DNA from: Polytrichum commune
Lineage: Eukaryota; Streptophyta; Polytrichopsida; Polytrichales; Polytrichaceae
Assembly (NCBI GenBank): GCA_950295325.1
Contig: OX485806.1
Coordinates: 8,124,001-8,188,000 of the forward strand
Reading direction: 5' to 3'
Length of the DNA stretch: 64,000 nucleotides
Below, in pieces: positions 10,977 through 23,785 of this stretch; positions within the stretch are counted from its first letter, which is position 1; every line of letters begins with the position of its first letter. The position numbers and the translations under genes were made by a program. The notes beneath the pieces were generated by a model that saw only the letters and a list, made by a program, of their open reading frames with translations, was not told the origin of the DNA and searched no databases.

Positions 10977-12312
10977 CAAAGTTGATGGACTTCCAACCCG
11001 ATTAGCCTCATTTTGATTGTAGTCCAAATTTTTTCATGAGTCGTGTTGTATGGAACTAATCGTTATTTCTTGTCAAAACAAGTGGCGATATTCGACTGAC
11101 ACGTTGGTATGAGATCTAGTTATATATGTGGCAGTTTTATGACATTGACTTTGCCTTGGGCCCTCAAAGTTAATTGGAGGTTCTTGCAACTTGGTAGAGT
11201 TGGAGGAGGGTTCTCGTGGTTGAATGTTCATAACACCTACCAAGGTGGAGGGTGAAAGGGGGAAGGGTAAAAAATGTTGATCACTATTGCTTAAAACGAA
11301 ACATCTTCCCATAATAGAACCAAAGATTTTGCATAAAGCTAGTGAGTTTAAATTGGGATGAATTAGCAACCAACCTATAAGGAGACATGGTTGTATTATT
11401 TCCTTCTCATCAGACATTACGAAACAAACTTGATTGTTGTGCTTTTGAGTGTTCTAGTCACTTTCTATACCTTTCACACGTATTATTGTGGGTTACCACT
11501 TGGAATTATGTGTCACTATAACTTTTTTTTACTAAAAGTATCTTGTTTTACCAAGTAAGTTACAATATGTTTCTTCACGTGCAAACATATCTAGTTATGT
11601 TCTCTAAGTAAGAAATGATCATATTGGTACAAAGTTATAGTAATATGTAACTGAATGGTAAACCATGTCAATAGTTGTGACATGTGTGGTTTACATGTTC
11701 CCTTTTACATTGCAACTTTGACAGACTCCCACCAAGATTATCCTCGTTATCATTGTAACAAAGAAAATGCTCATGCTTGTAGATGTTTCCTGATAAATGA
11801 AATCTGATGCCGTCAAAATGAGCTGCAAAATTCTATTACCATGTTGGTATGAGATCCAACCATAATATATCTAAAAACTTATGCCAAAGTTGCAATAAAA
11901 TTCAATATGAATTCATGCATTTCAAATATTTTTGAAAATTGAATTAGGATCGCACATGGATATAATCCAACACAAACCACAATCCAATTTTAACAGCATT
12001 GTTCTAAATTGCATGACTTGCATGAAATTTGGGATGAGTACCTTCGCCATTTGATTGGAGTGTCAATGCTGACTTCCCACACACATTCTTTTTAATGTTT
12101 CTAAAACAAAGTCTCAAGAGTTTGACGTTCTTATCACTTCTTCCAATGTTCAATTTTTTTTAAAAAAAATGTTAATTTGGATGGAAGCTAACTTTTTTTT
12201 GGGTCAATTCTTGACATGTACATTAAAATAAATACGCATGGGGTTTACAATATGAGCTATGAACTAAACCTCTTTATGAGAATCTCTCTCTCTCTCTCTC
12301 TATTCTCATAAC
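10977..12312. other. intergenic; CT microsatellite; short repeats
   Basis: No gene. A minus-strand 114-codon frame at 11073-11417 has no recognisable motif. GTTGGTATGAGATC recurs at about 11103 and 11845, an old duplication. A (CT)n microsatellite lies at about 12284-12301. Confidence 0.5.
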
Positions 12313-12315
12313 TAA

Positions 12316-12711
12316 GGGCATGTTTACACCAAAGGCATTAGATCATGGCTCTTAAATGATCATGGTATCCATGCTTTTTGGATGAAACCATACAGAAGTT
12401 CATGGACTATAGCCCGAAGTCTTTTGGAGGGCACAAACCCTGAGTGTAAACCAAAATTCATGCCATAAATTCCGCCATGCCTACCTTCAAGAGTTGTCCC
12501 GAAAAAGAATCTTACAACCTCTACCAACATTATTCATACTTGACATGTGGGATTTCATGTAGATTTTTCATCCACTAAAGATGTTATGGGATGTGGTCCA
12601 AAACTACCCTCATGTAAACCTAAAGCGGTGACAGCTAGTGACACTCTCGACCAATGAAAATTCAAGGATTCTCAAGAACCATGATCTAATGACTTTTGTG
12701 TAAAAAGGCCC
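12316..12711. mobile_element. Tourist-like MITE, 396 bp, TAA target duplication
   Basis: The left end GGGCATGTTTACACCAAAGG runs on into CATTAGATCATGG. The right end is its inverse (CCATGATCTAATG.. then GTGTAAAAAGGCCC). TAA flanks both sides (12313-12315 and 12712-12714). The middle holds the word GCCTACCTTCAAGAG, also found at the centre of the 7.8, 14.8 and 40.5 kb MITEs, so these families are related. Non-coding. Confidence 0.75.
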
Positions 12712-12714
12712 TAA

Positions 12715-13217
12715 GTTCTCTAGTTGTAGCAATAATCAATAAATGACATAGTGATTCAAAAGCACTGGATGGAAGTACCTCTTGGACTATGTACTAAACA
12801 AAAATATCTCATCTGTACATAGAACGTTGAGTCCTTCTTAATTAGTTAAACCCACTTGTATTTTATTAATATTTTTCATAAATGAAAACATAGATTTCAT
12901 AATAATATCTTGCATAATTCTCAGAACACTCAAGACTATGAAAATCTAGGATTTCTATATATATTGTTGGGATATGTGAAGATTCAAGTCATTTCATATC
13001 AAGTTGGTTTTGAAACATTTTCTACACTCAAAACTTTGATTGATTGAAAATGGTGTGCTTGTCCTCAATGGGAAACATTTTGGATATGGTTGTCACCTAT
13101 TATCGGTTGAAAGAGAGAAACCGAAACATTCAATATCAATACTTTCATTGTTCAAAACAATTCAAACTTTTTCATGGAGTGGATGAAATTTTAATAAGTG
13201 CTTTGAGGTTCTAACCA
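12715..13217. other. intergenic, AT-rich, no feature
   Basis: No open frame of note and no recognisable repeat. Confidence 0.5.
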
Positions 13218-13582
13218 CCATTGGATTGGTATATGGGTAAAAGCATGGTATCAATTCACAATATCAAGAGTGGAATCAAAAATCCTATCTGATTGGTATC
13301 GTATTGTAATACCAACCGAATTTGATACTTGGTGGGTATAAAATGGTGAGAAATTCTTTGTTTATTATTTGGGTCAATACCATCCTTGTACCATATTGAT
13401 ATTAGGTCACTTTCCCCTACGCATGAAGGTTCTTGGATGGTATATAGACTTGAATACTATCAAAAACAAAACTATTCTCAATTACCCGTACCCTATTGAT
13501 ATCAAAAAGAAAAAAAGAAAAAAATCTCCTCAATAAAGATACCCGAGTGGTATTAGGAAAGGCAATGCCAATCCCACACTAG
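13218..13582. repeat. dispersed MITE-like repeat R2, copy A
   Basis: Direct relative of 33840-34186. Shared anchors are TTATTATTTGGGTCA.., CCATATTGATA.TAGG, GCATGAAGGTTCTTG (GTATGAAGGTTCTTG in the other copy), and the 3' end CCAATCCCACACTAG. The ends are roughly inverted (CCATTGGATTGGTAT against CTAGTGTGGGATTGGC). A third, partial copy is at 23722-23785. Confidence 0.55.
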
Positions 13583-13594
13583 TGTTAACAACAA

Positions 13595-13945
13595 TGACTT
13601 CAATTATTAACATGCTAGTCAATTCATGGATAATTTTTGAACTCTAATCAAATGTGTTGTTGGACAGGTAAAATTGATTGACACATGAGTTTGGATCTTG
13701 CTCCTTATGTCGTTGTAACTTAACTCCTGAACACCAAAGCGAAATCTTCTCAAAATCGTCTTACAATTATTAACATGCTAGTCAATTCATGTCCAATATT
13801 TGCACTCTATTCAATGTGCTTGTTGACATGTAACCAAGATCAACACATGAGCTTAGATCTTGCTACTTATGTCGCTAAAGATAAGATAATCTTCAATTTG
13901 TAAGTTGTCATTTGCCCCTAAACACCAAAGCGAAATCTTCTTAAA
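13595..13945 (+). repeat. tandem duplication, two units of about 170-180 bp
   Basis: ATTATTAACATGCTAGTCAA begins each unit (about 13599 and 13768). GACACATGAG/CAACACATGAG, GATCTTGCT.CTTATGTCG and AACACCAAAGCGAAATCTTC recur in the same order. Divergence of roughly a fifth suggests an old event. Confidence 0.7.
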
Positions 13946-14337
13946 ATCATCTAAAACAACTCAATTTGATCCAACAACTCATTGAAGAAACTTAACACCT
14001 ATTATGATATATCCGACTGCACATATGGCATATTTATGTAGTTAGAATCGTTCACGTAGATTTCAACTGTCAAGATTAAATATAAATGTGTACTTTGGTT
14101 TTGTCCAGACATCGATGACTGCTTCGACAAAAACATCCTCCTTGGCTTTTGGGGGTTCACTTCTGGATTAGAGAAAACTTCCAATTTCTTTCAATGCACT
14201 AACTTACTTATGCAGGGGTGTAGTTTACTGGTATACCTACTAAAGCAACCGATGCAGATAAAATATAACACATACACATACACCCATACACCTACATACA
14301 TATATATAGCTTGCAGCCTATCGTTACTACTAAGATG
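13946..14337. other. intergenic, no feature
   Basis: A 60-codon minus-strand frame at 14002-14184 shows no motif. A CA/TA-rich microsatellite-like stretch lies at 14268-14310. Confidence 0.45.
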
Positions 14338-14802
14338 TACACCCTAAACTCCGTGATATCAACCCCCATAATGTCACCCACTCTCTAATATCCCCAAACC
14401 CTAGGGAACGGATGTTCGTAGTTCAAATCTCACTCCTTATTGTCACATTTCTCTATCTTATATTACGAATTTTGTCATTAATGCAAACCACCAAAGAAGT
14501 CAACCCACACCTTCGCATTACGTTGTGTGTCAATATGCAGAGTGTCAACTTCTTCTTCTTCTTCTTCTTCTTCTACTAATACCACTTGTTGAATGTTGGT
14601 GCATGCATATGTCACATCGCCCGAGAAAGCCAAGTGGAGTGGACCACACCACATCACACCATTTAAAACGTTGCACTTTGTCTAATTCCATAGTGTCACA
14701 AGTTACATTGATTCTATAGTATCACGTATCCATGTTAACACGACAAAACTTTGTAATATCATGTGCACTTTGGTTGTCACATGTGTGATACTAAGGAGTT
14801 CA
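14338..14802 (+). repeat. dispersed repeat R1, copy B (filled-site copy)
   Basis: Relative of 7335-7690 (see there). It contains a CTT microsatellite (about 14549-14573) and extra sequence absent from copy A. It is interrupted at 14803 by the MITE. The R1 sequence resumes after it as TTAGAGTG at 15302. Confidence 0.6.
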
Positions 14803-15301
14803 TGGCCACTTCACACACGAGACTGAGAGCCCGTGACCACTACACTTCAAGCACTCTCATTGGTGGGAAAGGCGGAGCTGGTCCAAGTTCGCTTCACACT
14901 ACGCTTGAGGGACCAACAAAGTATGTGAATGCAAGATGGATGTAAAGTCTACATGGATTCCTACATGGCATCAAATGGATCATGTTTCGTGGTCACTTGG
15001 ATTATTCTCAAAAATCACCTCTTGGAGGTAGGCCTATCATAAAATTGGGAGACCATGTCACTCCAAACACTCACAACCGTTGGTTTATTCTATTTTTTCA
15101 TGTGTGAGGACCCGCATGAATAAAAATTCATTGAAATAGCATTTGATTGAGGGCCCAGTCACATATGACATCACACTACACTTGAGGATCCGTGACCACA
15201 CTATATGATTTTGGAGGTGTGTTGGGACGGCCTTTGGACACTTTCTTTTGGGCTCTCACAATTTCATGGTCACGGCTCTTGGCTTGTGTGTGAAGTGGCC
15301 C
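14803..15301. mobile_element. Tourist-like MITE (TIR GGCCACTTCACACACGAG), copy 2
   Basis: A 499-bp element. The left end is TGGCCACTTCACACACGAGA. The right end is the inverse of GGGCCACTTCACACACAAGC. It is flanked by TCA (14800-14802) and TTA (15302-15304). The related R1 copy at 7.67 kb reads GAGTTTAGAGTG across this point, so the original site was TTA, duplicated on insertion and mutated once on the left. The interior is near-identical in plan to the inverted copy at 40013-40526. Non-coding. Confidence 0.8.
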
Positions 15302-15608
15302 TTAGAGTGTACCACGTTTCCCATTGTAAAAAATATATATATACACAAAAGCGGTCACAACTAAGTCGCTTCTAGTAGGGGAGGTACACATGTACAGGCC
15401 TAAATTACATAAGCGGAGATCCTTTGAAGATGCTCCTGCCAAACAGGGCCTGTGGTGGTCAAATTTGCACTCAAAGCTGTCCATCCTCAATTGTGGCTTA
15501 AGTTACTGGTGAGCAAGTGGGAATTGTTGCATGCGAGGGGTACTTCTCCATTGAGTCATCCCACGACAACGTTTTGAATATAGTATTCATTCTGGGGGGT
15601 CATTAACG
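15302..15608. other. intergenic, no feature
   Basis: A short TA microsatellite (ATATATATAT at 15333-15342) and nothing else that I can identify. Confidence 0.45.
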
Positions 15609-15958
15609 TATGCTGGAGTCATTCAGCTCATTCTCTTGTTCTCTATCTTCTTTTGACCATAAATTACGTCTCCAAATGTATGTTGCATTGGCATCATTCA
15701 AATGATGAAACATCAACAAAAATCAGATTGAAATTTGGACCTCTCATGAGTTAGTTATGCTTATCGAAAGTGCATGCCGATCGGTTTCTTAGTTGAATGC
15801 ATGAGTTTCTCAATTGTGTTCACCGCTGAAGTTGGAGTAGTTCGTAAAATTGAAGACGTATTCCAATCTTTATTAAACATATGCCTCTATGGTGTTTGTT
15901 CTTTGATCTCGCCTAAGCACTTGGCACACACCAATCAAATATAGGAGATTTTGATGAA
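15609..15958 (+). repeat. dispersed repeat R3, copy 1
   Basis: It belongs to a three-copy family with 24330-24650 (same orientation) and 36587-36905 (inverted, inside the GH17 intron). Shared anchors are TTGTTCTC/CATGTTCTCCAA, GTTGCATT, AAATCGG.CCTC, CAATTGTGTTCAC, GAAGA.GTATTCCAA, and GTGTTTG.TCTTTGATC then ACCAATCAAAT. No terminal repeat or poly-A was seen, so the class is unknown. Confidence 0.6.
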
Positions 15959-17366
15959 GAAAAGTAGTCAAATAACATCTACATGTATCGTTTGTTAATT
16001 ATTTCTAACACTAGATAGAGCTTCCAAGATCCCCAGATTAGTCTGATGGACACAAATGAGCTGAAATAATGAAACAACACCACAAACATTATTAATAGAA
16101 GCACACATGTTCTCTCATTCAAAGAATAACATGTTCAAGGTCCATGAACAATTTGAACTTTATTCATGACAACGCTTTCGTTCAACATGAATCAACATAT
16201 ACACGAGCACTCCTACTAGATCCAACAGTGAGCTAAGAGGATCTCAAGGTAGAGCTACAATGACATCTTTCATAACGTCACGTCAAGAACGTTCAAATGT
16301 AAACTTATAGGGGACAAGTTTTCCCCCATGGTAGGGTGAAATGTACGCTCCCATGCAAGATTTCCCTCTATTCGCCCCATCCCAACACCAATGATAACTT
16401 GAATGTTGGAAACCACGTATTTGATAAACCTCGTAACAAAGAAATGAACCAATGGGACTGGAAGTACATCATGATGGTTTCAAACCGGCTAATTCCGTAG
16501 AGTGGTGGAGTGCGATAGCCTCTATGAGATAGAGACTTAATGTCAACTGGATGATCCGATCGAAAGAAAGACTTGAGAAAAACAGTACAACAATGTACCA
16601 AGAAATACTTGGCAACACGCATGTGCATTTTCTAGTATACAACAACACACCCGTTGGAGGAATGTAACGTACGTGGGCCTTACATCATGTCCGACAATCA
16701 CTATTGCAAAGTGATTCTCTCAAAGAATAATTTCTCAAAGGTTCTTTGGGCCACATGCTCATCCCAAACAAGTACTCCGTACACATATTATAAATCTTCT
16801 TTAGTTACGGCCCATGAAAGAGCTGTTTTTCCTAAAGCTAATCAATCTCATATCTTGATATTCCTCTCTTAAGGGGAAGGAACCTCCTCAATCTTCCACT
16901 TTGCAAGATTAGGGCGTGGGTGAGGTTTTGCACCCTGGATTGGTTTGACTCCTTTAAGTGTTATTATTATTATTATTTCCCCGATGATATATATGCTAAT
17001 AAGTACTAGACATACTTGCATGATATCCTTGATTGATGTTGCAGCTAAATAAGATAGAGCAAAGTAGAATTTGTGCAATAAGGTAAGTTTTTGAAGACTT
17101 TTTTGTGTGTGACCATATAAAAAAAATTCAACGATGGCTCCCTAGGGAGGAAGCATGAATGAAGAGCCTCTTTGTCCTCAAGCTATTGCCCTCTTTCAGG
17201 GTTTGACTACATGTATGATATTCATAATCAAAACATGGGAGCTTGAGGATTGGAAGTGGTGAAAGGGTGGTAGGGTTAAAGGTGCAAGTTGTAAATATAA
17301 AAGAGGTGGGGATGGTGGTCATTGTGGACGTGTGTGCGTGTGTGGATTGATGGGTGAGAAAGAAAT
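15959..17366. other. intergenic, no gene seen
   Basis: A TTA microsatellite at 16962-16977. Opposing frames at 16270-16628 carry no motif. Confidence 0.5.
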
Positions 17367-17369
17367 TAA

Positions 17370-17668
17370 GGACCAGTTCACACGGGGTTCCAAGTCCTAA
17401 GTCCCAAGTACGACATGAATGCCTACATGGCAACCTTGTTTGGAGGTGAGGCTTGGGACTTGTGTTGAGAGTTGGGTTGAGCATAAAACTAGACACAGCT
17501 CACAACGCATGTCCCGAGATTTTTACATAAAATAATAAAGATTTGACTTTAATGATATAAACCATACTTTGATGATTTCTTGAGGCTCGAAAGTTGAGAC
17601 TTTACCTCCATGCTGGGACTTGTTGGCTTGAGTGGGACTTGGGACTTGGCATCCCATGTGAAGTAGCC
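17370..17668. mobile_element. MITE, 299 bp (TIR with AAGTCC repeats)
   Basis: The left end is GGACCAGTTCACACGGGGTT followed by CCAAGTCCTAAGTCCCAAGT. The right end is the inverse of GGCTACTTCACATGGGATGC followed by CCAAGTCCCAAGTCCC. The inverted match of about 38 bp is clear. TAA precedes the left end, but the right flank is ATG, so the target duplication is not preserved. The first 12 bases resemble the GGGCCACTTCACAC family. Confidence 0.6.
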
Positions 17669-20230
17669 ATGAGTGGTGGCGATTTGATTATTGTGGGACC
17701 TTGTTCGGGAGTGTGCAAGTGTTGTCATTTACCATGAGCTAAAAGAGTGGAGAGACTTGTATGTGATGGATGCGTGTATTGGATTCTGTTACGAGTTGGA
17801 GGCGAGATTGAGAGGACATGTGCTGGGTGGCTTCAAGTTTTCTTTTGCTCAAGGCTAAAGCATAGAGGGAGATGAGGGCCGTGGTATGCATGTGTTTTAC
17901 CATGTTTTGGAATTTGGATGTGGAGCTTGAGTTGGTAAGAGAGTTTCGATAGGTTTTGTGATTGAATCCCAACATATTGACCCACGATGATGATGATTCA
18001 CCCTGCCATTTTTGGGCCGCAAGTGTAGTTGTTAGCGGGTACACTTGTCCAATTTGTGTTGTAAGACAATTTATGGGAATCTATCATGATAATAGGTGAA
18101 TTTGTATAAATTGGAGCATGATTTCATTAGAGGGTAGGAGAGGGAGGGAGACATGGGTAAGACGACATTTGATGAGGAGGATGTTTGGGTATTGACGGGA
18201 AGGGGGGGGGGCTTGTATAAGTTATGGGAAGAATCTCGGTGAGGAATGTGTGTGTAAACATAACTAGTATTTTGCCATAGAAGCTTACACTATTCGGGGA
18301 AGAGGCATGATGTTTCTTATCTCTTGATGAAGGAGAGAACTTGAATTGACTCAACTGCTACATCATCTCTCTCTCTATATATATATATACACTACCATGG
18401 TAAATTCTCATAGAAAGTAAATAAATATAACATTTGAAGTGACAAAAATGTGTTGTTTTTTGTGGTAAAATATGAAAAATGCTTAACTTGCGCCAATGTC
18501 ATCCCAAATAAATCATTAGTGTGTTGAAAAGGTGTGTGTCCAAAGCAATGTGCAATTGTTATCCTTGTCAAACATTCACTCCACTTCTTGAGCACTTACA
18601 ATGAATTAAACACAATACTTGGTACATATTCATGAGTATTCTAACATGCTCATTGGCATGTGTGTGTAACTTCTTAGTAAAAATCCATGTAGCGAGTTGC
18701 TCAAAGTTTTCTTGCACTCAACATGACTCTATCGAGCTATCAATGCATGGAAAAGTGTCTCTAACACAAAAGGGTAAAATCAATTTCTTAGCAGTCTCTA
18801 GAGCTTAATAGAGTAGATATTGCCCAGGTATTGAGGCTAACATAGATCCAAGAGCCCTAATTTTCTTACTATGGTATGTTGAGGTAAAACATGTCATAAT
18901 CATGGTAAATGAAACCTACATTGGTTGTCACATGCTATGCATTCAACTATGTCTAAGCGGGCTAGGAATAAGCCAAATTCTATTTGGAATTATACTTTGT
19001 TTATTCTCACAACATAGCAATGCACTAGGATATTCAAGTTGAAAACTCAAGTGAAACAATTTACTATTATTATTAGAATGGCATGACTAATAGATGTTAA
19101 ATAATGTTATGTGACATATGGATTTATATGCGTTTTGGTATCATGTACACAATGCACTTCTAGTACCATTTATGGTATTTAGTGTCACTTATTATTTGGA
19201 GATATGCATTGCTAAAACATTTTATTCTTAATGTAATTTATTTACTAAGTGAAAATGTTAATGTTCTATAGTGTCCAGACAACCAATTTGACCTTTGTTG
19301 GTAAAAAACTGATTTATAATAAAAAGTTCTAGGGCAAGTTAAGTCCAAATAGTAAGTGACATAAAATAACATAAACAATGTAGTGACCAAATCATGAGCT
19401 TAAGATACATAAACGAATATGCTAACTTTACTAGGTTCTCCAAATCTTCATGTACGAATTGAAAATCGCTTTCCAGGTACTTCTCAACACAAGGAGAAAT
19501 AGCAACCACAACAGCAATCTGCAATTTGGGGACTCTAGAATCCACCCCATTATCTTGCTAGGAGACAAGCTTATTGCTCATTTGAACAACCGACTCTCTC
19601 TCATATGCACCTAGTACCATCATAGATCTCATGAAAAACCTTGTTATGCAATCGCTACCGATTAAGCATACCGCAATGAAATGAGATATCCCAAATAGAT
19701 TGGTAAATGAGATCAATAGATTTTTATTATTTCCATATGATCCAAGGAACGGTACCTTACCATTAGGTTTTCATTACTTTACTGGCTTGAACAACTCCTC
19801 TTCTTCTTTCACTTACAGAGTCCATGTTCCAAAGGAGGCATAACACCCTCGTATTAGGGTCCACTGTGATCAATATACGGCTAACGGGCTCACATTCATG
19901 CCGGTACCTAGATACGGGCGAGACTTTTATTTTATTTTATTACGGGATTGTACCATGGTCTAGTATTCTTGGAACATAGCAGTAAGGGTATCACGAAACT
20001 TGAACACCCACCCAATTTGAGTAATATATACATACCCCAAACCAACAATATTTACCATTGTCAGACATTTTGAAACCCCCCAAATTTACAATTGCGATAC
20101 ATAGTGCCGATTTTAGGTTTAGGGTTCGATTTGGATAAAATGAACATTATAAATAAAAAAACGGGTTGAGTGTGTGTCCTTGTGAGAAGGCTACACATGC
20201 TCTCACCTTTTTTTGTAAGCTCGTGGTCCT
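17669..20230. other. intergenic, no gene seen
   Basis: Contains a 10-G tract (18202-18211), a CT/TA microsatellite (18365-18391) and short frames without motifs. Confidence 0.5.
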
Positions 20231-20289
20231 TGGAAAATGATGAAGGTAAAAAGGAGAATGTGGTGGGTAAATAAACCCACGGAGGTTGG

Positions 20290-23060
20290 AGGGTTTCATT
20301 TCGTAACACCTACCGAGGTGGTATTAGCAAAGAAAGAAACCCCTCCATATGTTGGTTGTCTATTCATCCGAGTTCCAGTTTCACTTGACTCAGTCGGAGT
20401 CGTTGACAACGATTTAGAAGGCGGTTTCCCTTGAATATAGAATTGCACAAGTTCGACAACAGTAATGAACGTTTTCACCCTCCCCTCCCCCGGGTGTGCC
20501 CTCCCCCTCGGTGTGGGGTGTCGTGACCATTTACCCGAGGTCGGGACTCGGGCATTGTCCAACGAAAGGTACAAAACACACGAATAGCCTTGTTGACCGC
20601 GGGAGGCCTAGTGGAACCAATTAGTCGACAAAACGCAGGTACCACACTTCAAATATAATACGATACAATAGAATAGGAACGGGAGGGGTACCATTCGGGG
20701 GCATAAACCTCTTCCCGAGGCGCGCGAGGGTGGACGAAACAACAACACCAACAACACCAACAACACCTCATCAACATTCTTGCGGGTGAATCAATCGATT
20801 CGCTTGTCAACATGTGATGATGGAAATTAGAAAGCGTAGCTAGGTAGCTAGCTAGATTAGCCCCTCGGTGGTAGCGGCCAACAGTCATTCCTTGCCCTAC
20901 ACTACTATTAATATTCCGGGGGGGGGGGTGATAGAATTTGCGGGGGCGAGATTTGCACTTTAAGGTGGTGTCGAGGAATCCGGGTTTGAACGGGTAGGCC
21001 TGGTAGCCGCCCAAAGGGATCACCCTCCAAAGAATTGTTGCGAGGAATAAAACCAAAAGGAAACTTAAAAAGGAGGAGGAAGGGGCGAGGGCCGGGCCCA
21101 TGTGGTAGTGGTGTGTGTAGTAGTATGAGATTTCAAGCCTCATCAATTCGTGTCAGCAGATGCCTATTTTCCCCCACCTTCACATCTTCCCTTGCCCGCA
21201 AAGTGGATTCATGGCATCATTGAGATTCCACGTGAGATGCCCTAGATGCCCGTGAAATCCACCCCCCCATAAAAGTAACTTACACTTCTTTTTTACAATT
21301 TTACACTCTTTTTCTTCTCTTTAGTGTAAGCTTTGTTATTTTGAGTGATTGTCTTTCCTTTACTTGCTTCGATTTTACGTGGTGCGAAATGCAAGGTAAA
21401 TGGTCTTTGAACGGTGGGGCTTTTTAAGCTCTACACCTACTTCGTGTAAGGTGGGTAACACATCATTACCGTGAGGTGATTAAAGTCCATTTTGAGCGTG
21501 TGTTAAGAATGACATTTTTGTGTGCATGCTTTTGGGTGTCATATCATGTGTAGAAGAGTAGTTCAACGGAATTAAACAAGCATGTCTTCTTATTCAAATA
21601 TTGTGTACGAGGCAAATGTTGGATAAATGGGTGATATTTGAAAGTGTCCCAAAGTGGTTGCGCTCCTTCTTCAACCACTGATCAAGCTCCATGAACACAA
21701 GTCGACGTATGCAAAAGTGGGAAGGAGAAGTCCTCTTGCTAGAAAAGGGTTGCTCTCTTACACAGGTTCACACGACCACATGTCGTTATACAAGCATCGG
21801 AGTGCTACCATGACCATAACATCATCACTCGGTTGCTGGAACCCGATATGCGGCCCAACAAAACCTACAAAACATGTTTCTAGATCATATTCTAGCATGT
21901 CAGAACAACTAGCTCGAATACGGTTCACTTCAAAGCAAGAATTCCCAACAATTCTCACAAGTGAGCGAGGGAATTTCTCCTATATTGACCCAAAAAAACA
22001 AAATAATGTTGAACGCTCAAGTAGAGTTACGGCTTAGCCTACTCAAGAGTCATTTCCCCTCACGAAGCTAGCTACATATGATTATTCCACATGTCGCTTC
22101 GCACCACCGGCACGCAAAATATTGCCCCCTTGAGATTCACGAAGTTAATCACCAACGGAAGATTTCTTCATGCGATTCCCCCGTGCCCTTATTAGAATAA
22201 AACAAACGCCCCATTTCACATCGGAATCCTAGAATACCCCCCCCCCCCCTCCCCTCCCCTCCCTCATGGATGCTTGCTTGCTTCCTTGCATGCATGCGCC
22301 GATGATCCGTTTTGGAAACCCTAGCCCGGGAGACAGTCTCCGGGTTTTGCAGACTCGGGAACACACACACTATTCCATTCCCATTCTATTCCATGCGCGT
22401 GCCGGTGAATTAGTTTCCCGGAATTTGTTGAGGGGGCATGATTCTAGGGCTGCAAATTCCGCACCCGGAATCATTCCGAGCCGGGCACCTCCATGGAACT
22501 TTCAAACTCGTCCTTGGACAGGGTCTTCACAAGGCTTGGCTTCGAAGCCACAGTGCGCAAAAGGGGTAAGCTTAGGGCAAAAGGGTAGTAAAGTGAGCAG
22601 TGGTGAATGAGCGGACTAGCAAGCCAGGTGCCACATGGAGAAGGGGAGAGGGGGGTGAGGGTAAGAAGTTAGTGGAGGAGTTTTGAAGCGTTCGGTGGTG
22701 ATGATGGCTGCTGCTGCTGTTGTTGGTGGTGTTGGTGATGAATAACTTATAATGCTTCTGCTACTGCTGCTGCTCTTTGACTTCGTATCGAGATTCACTG
22801 GAATATAGATAGCATCTCCGCCGGCATCGAGAAAGGTGCGACCACCACCACCACCCGGGGTTTAATTATGCAGTATACTTATGATAGGTTATTGTTTGGC
22901 TGTGCTATGTCTGCATGATTTCGCGTGTCGACAATCCCTAAAAAAGACACGACAGGTGGCCCCATTACAAGTGCAAATTCCTCGAAGCCCGAGCCCCGGC
23001 CCTCTGTTATTGAAGCTCGTGCATGCAGCTGCTGCTTCGCGGCGATAGGGGCCGGGGCCG
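20290..23060. other. GC/CpG-richer segment without a convincing gene
   Basis: Base composition shifts upward here, with CG dinucleotides, GC-rich words such as GGGCCGGGGCCGGGCC (23049-23064), poly-G and poly-C tracts (20918-20928 and 22237-22249), AAC/CAC repeats (20742-20768) and CTG-type repeats (22708-22775). Open frames on both strands (20649-21146 minus, 21654-22037 plus, 22266-22610 plus) overlap other frames and show no domain. It could be a promoter or 5' region, or an inserted GC-rich element. I cannot decide. Confidence 0.4.
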
Positions 23061-23447
23061 GGCCGACTGCTAATCTAAATTAAAAGAAAGAGAGAGAGAA
23101 GTCCTACTGCCATGGGCTGTGCTAGTAAGTTTCTAGAGCCCACACTAATTTCTGCGATGAGGATTAACGTGGGCCGGATTGATTTTCAACCCACGTCGCA
23201 ATTTCTAGTAGAAAGTTTACTAGTGTGGATCACAATCGTTGTGTTTTTTTCAAGAAAAATAAACGTGGGTGATTATTTTGATTTTGTGTTACTTTTGTCC
23301 TAAGACTAACATTCAGTCTATTGGATTGGTTGGAAGTCTTCGTGAAGATTTAGGGTAAGACCCAAGGTCTTGTACCCACATTAAATCCACCTGGCTAATT
23401 AGTGTGGCCCGTGCTATGTATTTCCACCCACGCTTATAGGATTGTTT
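23061..23447. other. intergenic with an inverted pair
   Basis: GAGCCCACACTAATT (about 23137) and its inverse AATTAGTGTGGCCC (about 23397) frame a 270-bp stretch that may be another MITE. The termini are not clear enough to call. Confidence 0.35.
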
Positions 23448-23637
23448 AGTGTACCTCTCATTCATCCAACGAAAAAACTTGATCCTCCAATAGGTTTGTT
23501 GCCATTTTGTTTAAAGGCGACTTCGTGTAGACTAATTCGGTGTCTTTCAAGCTTATTCCCATGTCAAATCGACTTCAAATAGTTTTGGGTTGCATGTTGT
23601 TTCAACGTTTTTATGTTGGATGAATGAGAGGTACACT
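23448..23637. mobile_element. 190-bp MITE with about 31-bp terminal inverted repeats
   Basis: The left end AGTGTACCTCTCATTCATCC continues AACGAAAAAAC. The right end is the inverse with only two or three differences (AGTGTACCTCTCATTCATCC then AACATAAAAAC). No clear target duplication. The near-identity of the arms suggests relatively recent activity. Confidence 0.7.
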
Positions 23638-23721
23638 CGTATATGATAATTTCCTCTCTCCCTCGTTTCTTACATAAGTCTTATGTAACTGCATTTATAA
23701 ATTGTCCTTGATAATACATAA

Positions 23722-23785
23722 CAATGTTGGACCGGTATATAGGTGAATGCATGGGTATCGATAATTGACATCAACAATTGTATCC
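23722..23785. repeat. R2 repeat, partial copy
   Basis: CAATGTTGGACCGGTAT then GTGAATGCATGG.TATC matches the left end of the R2 copy at 33840. Truncated. Confidence 0.45.

Noticed and set aside
20649-21146. 165-codon minus-strand frame with a hydrophobic start
   Set aside because: Cys/Trp repeats come from an AAC/CAC microsatellite, it overlaps other frames and has no recognisable domain.
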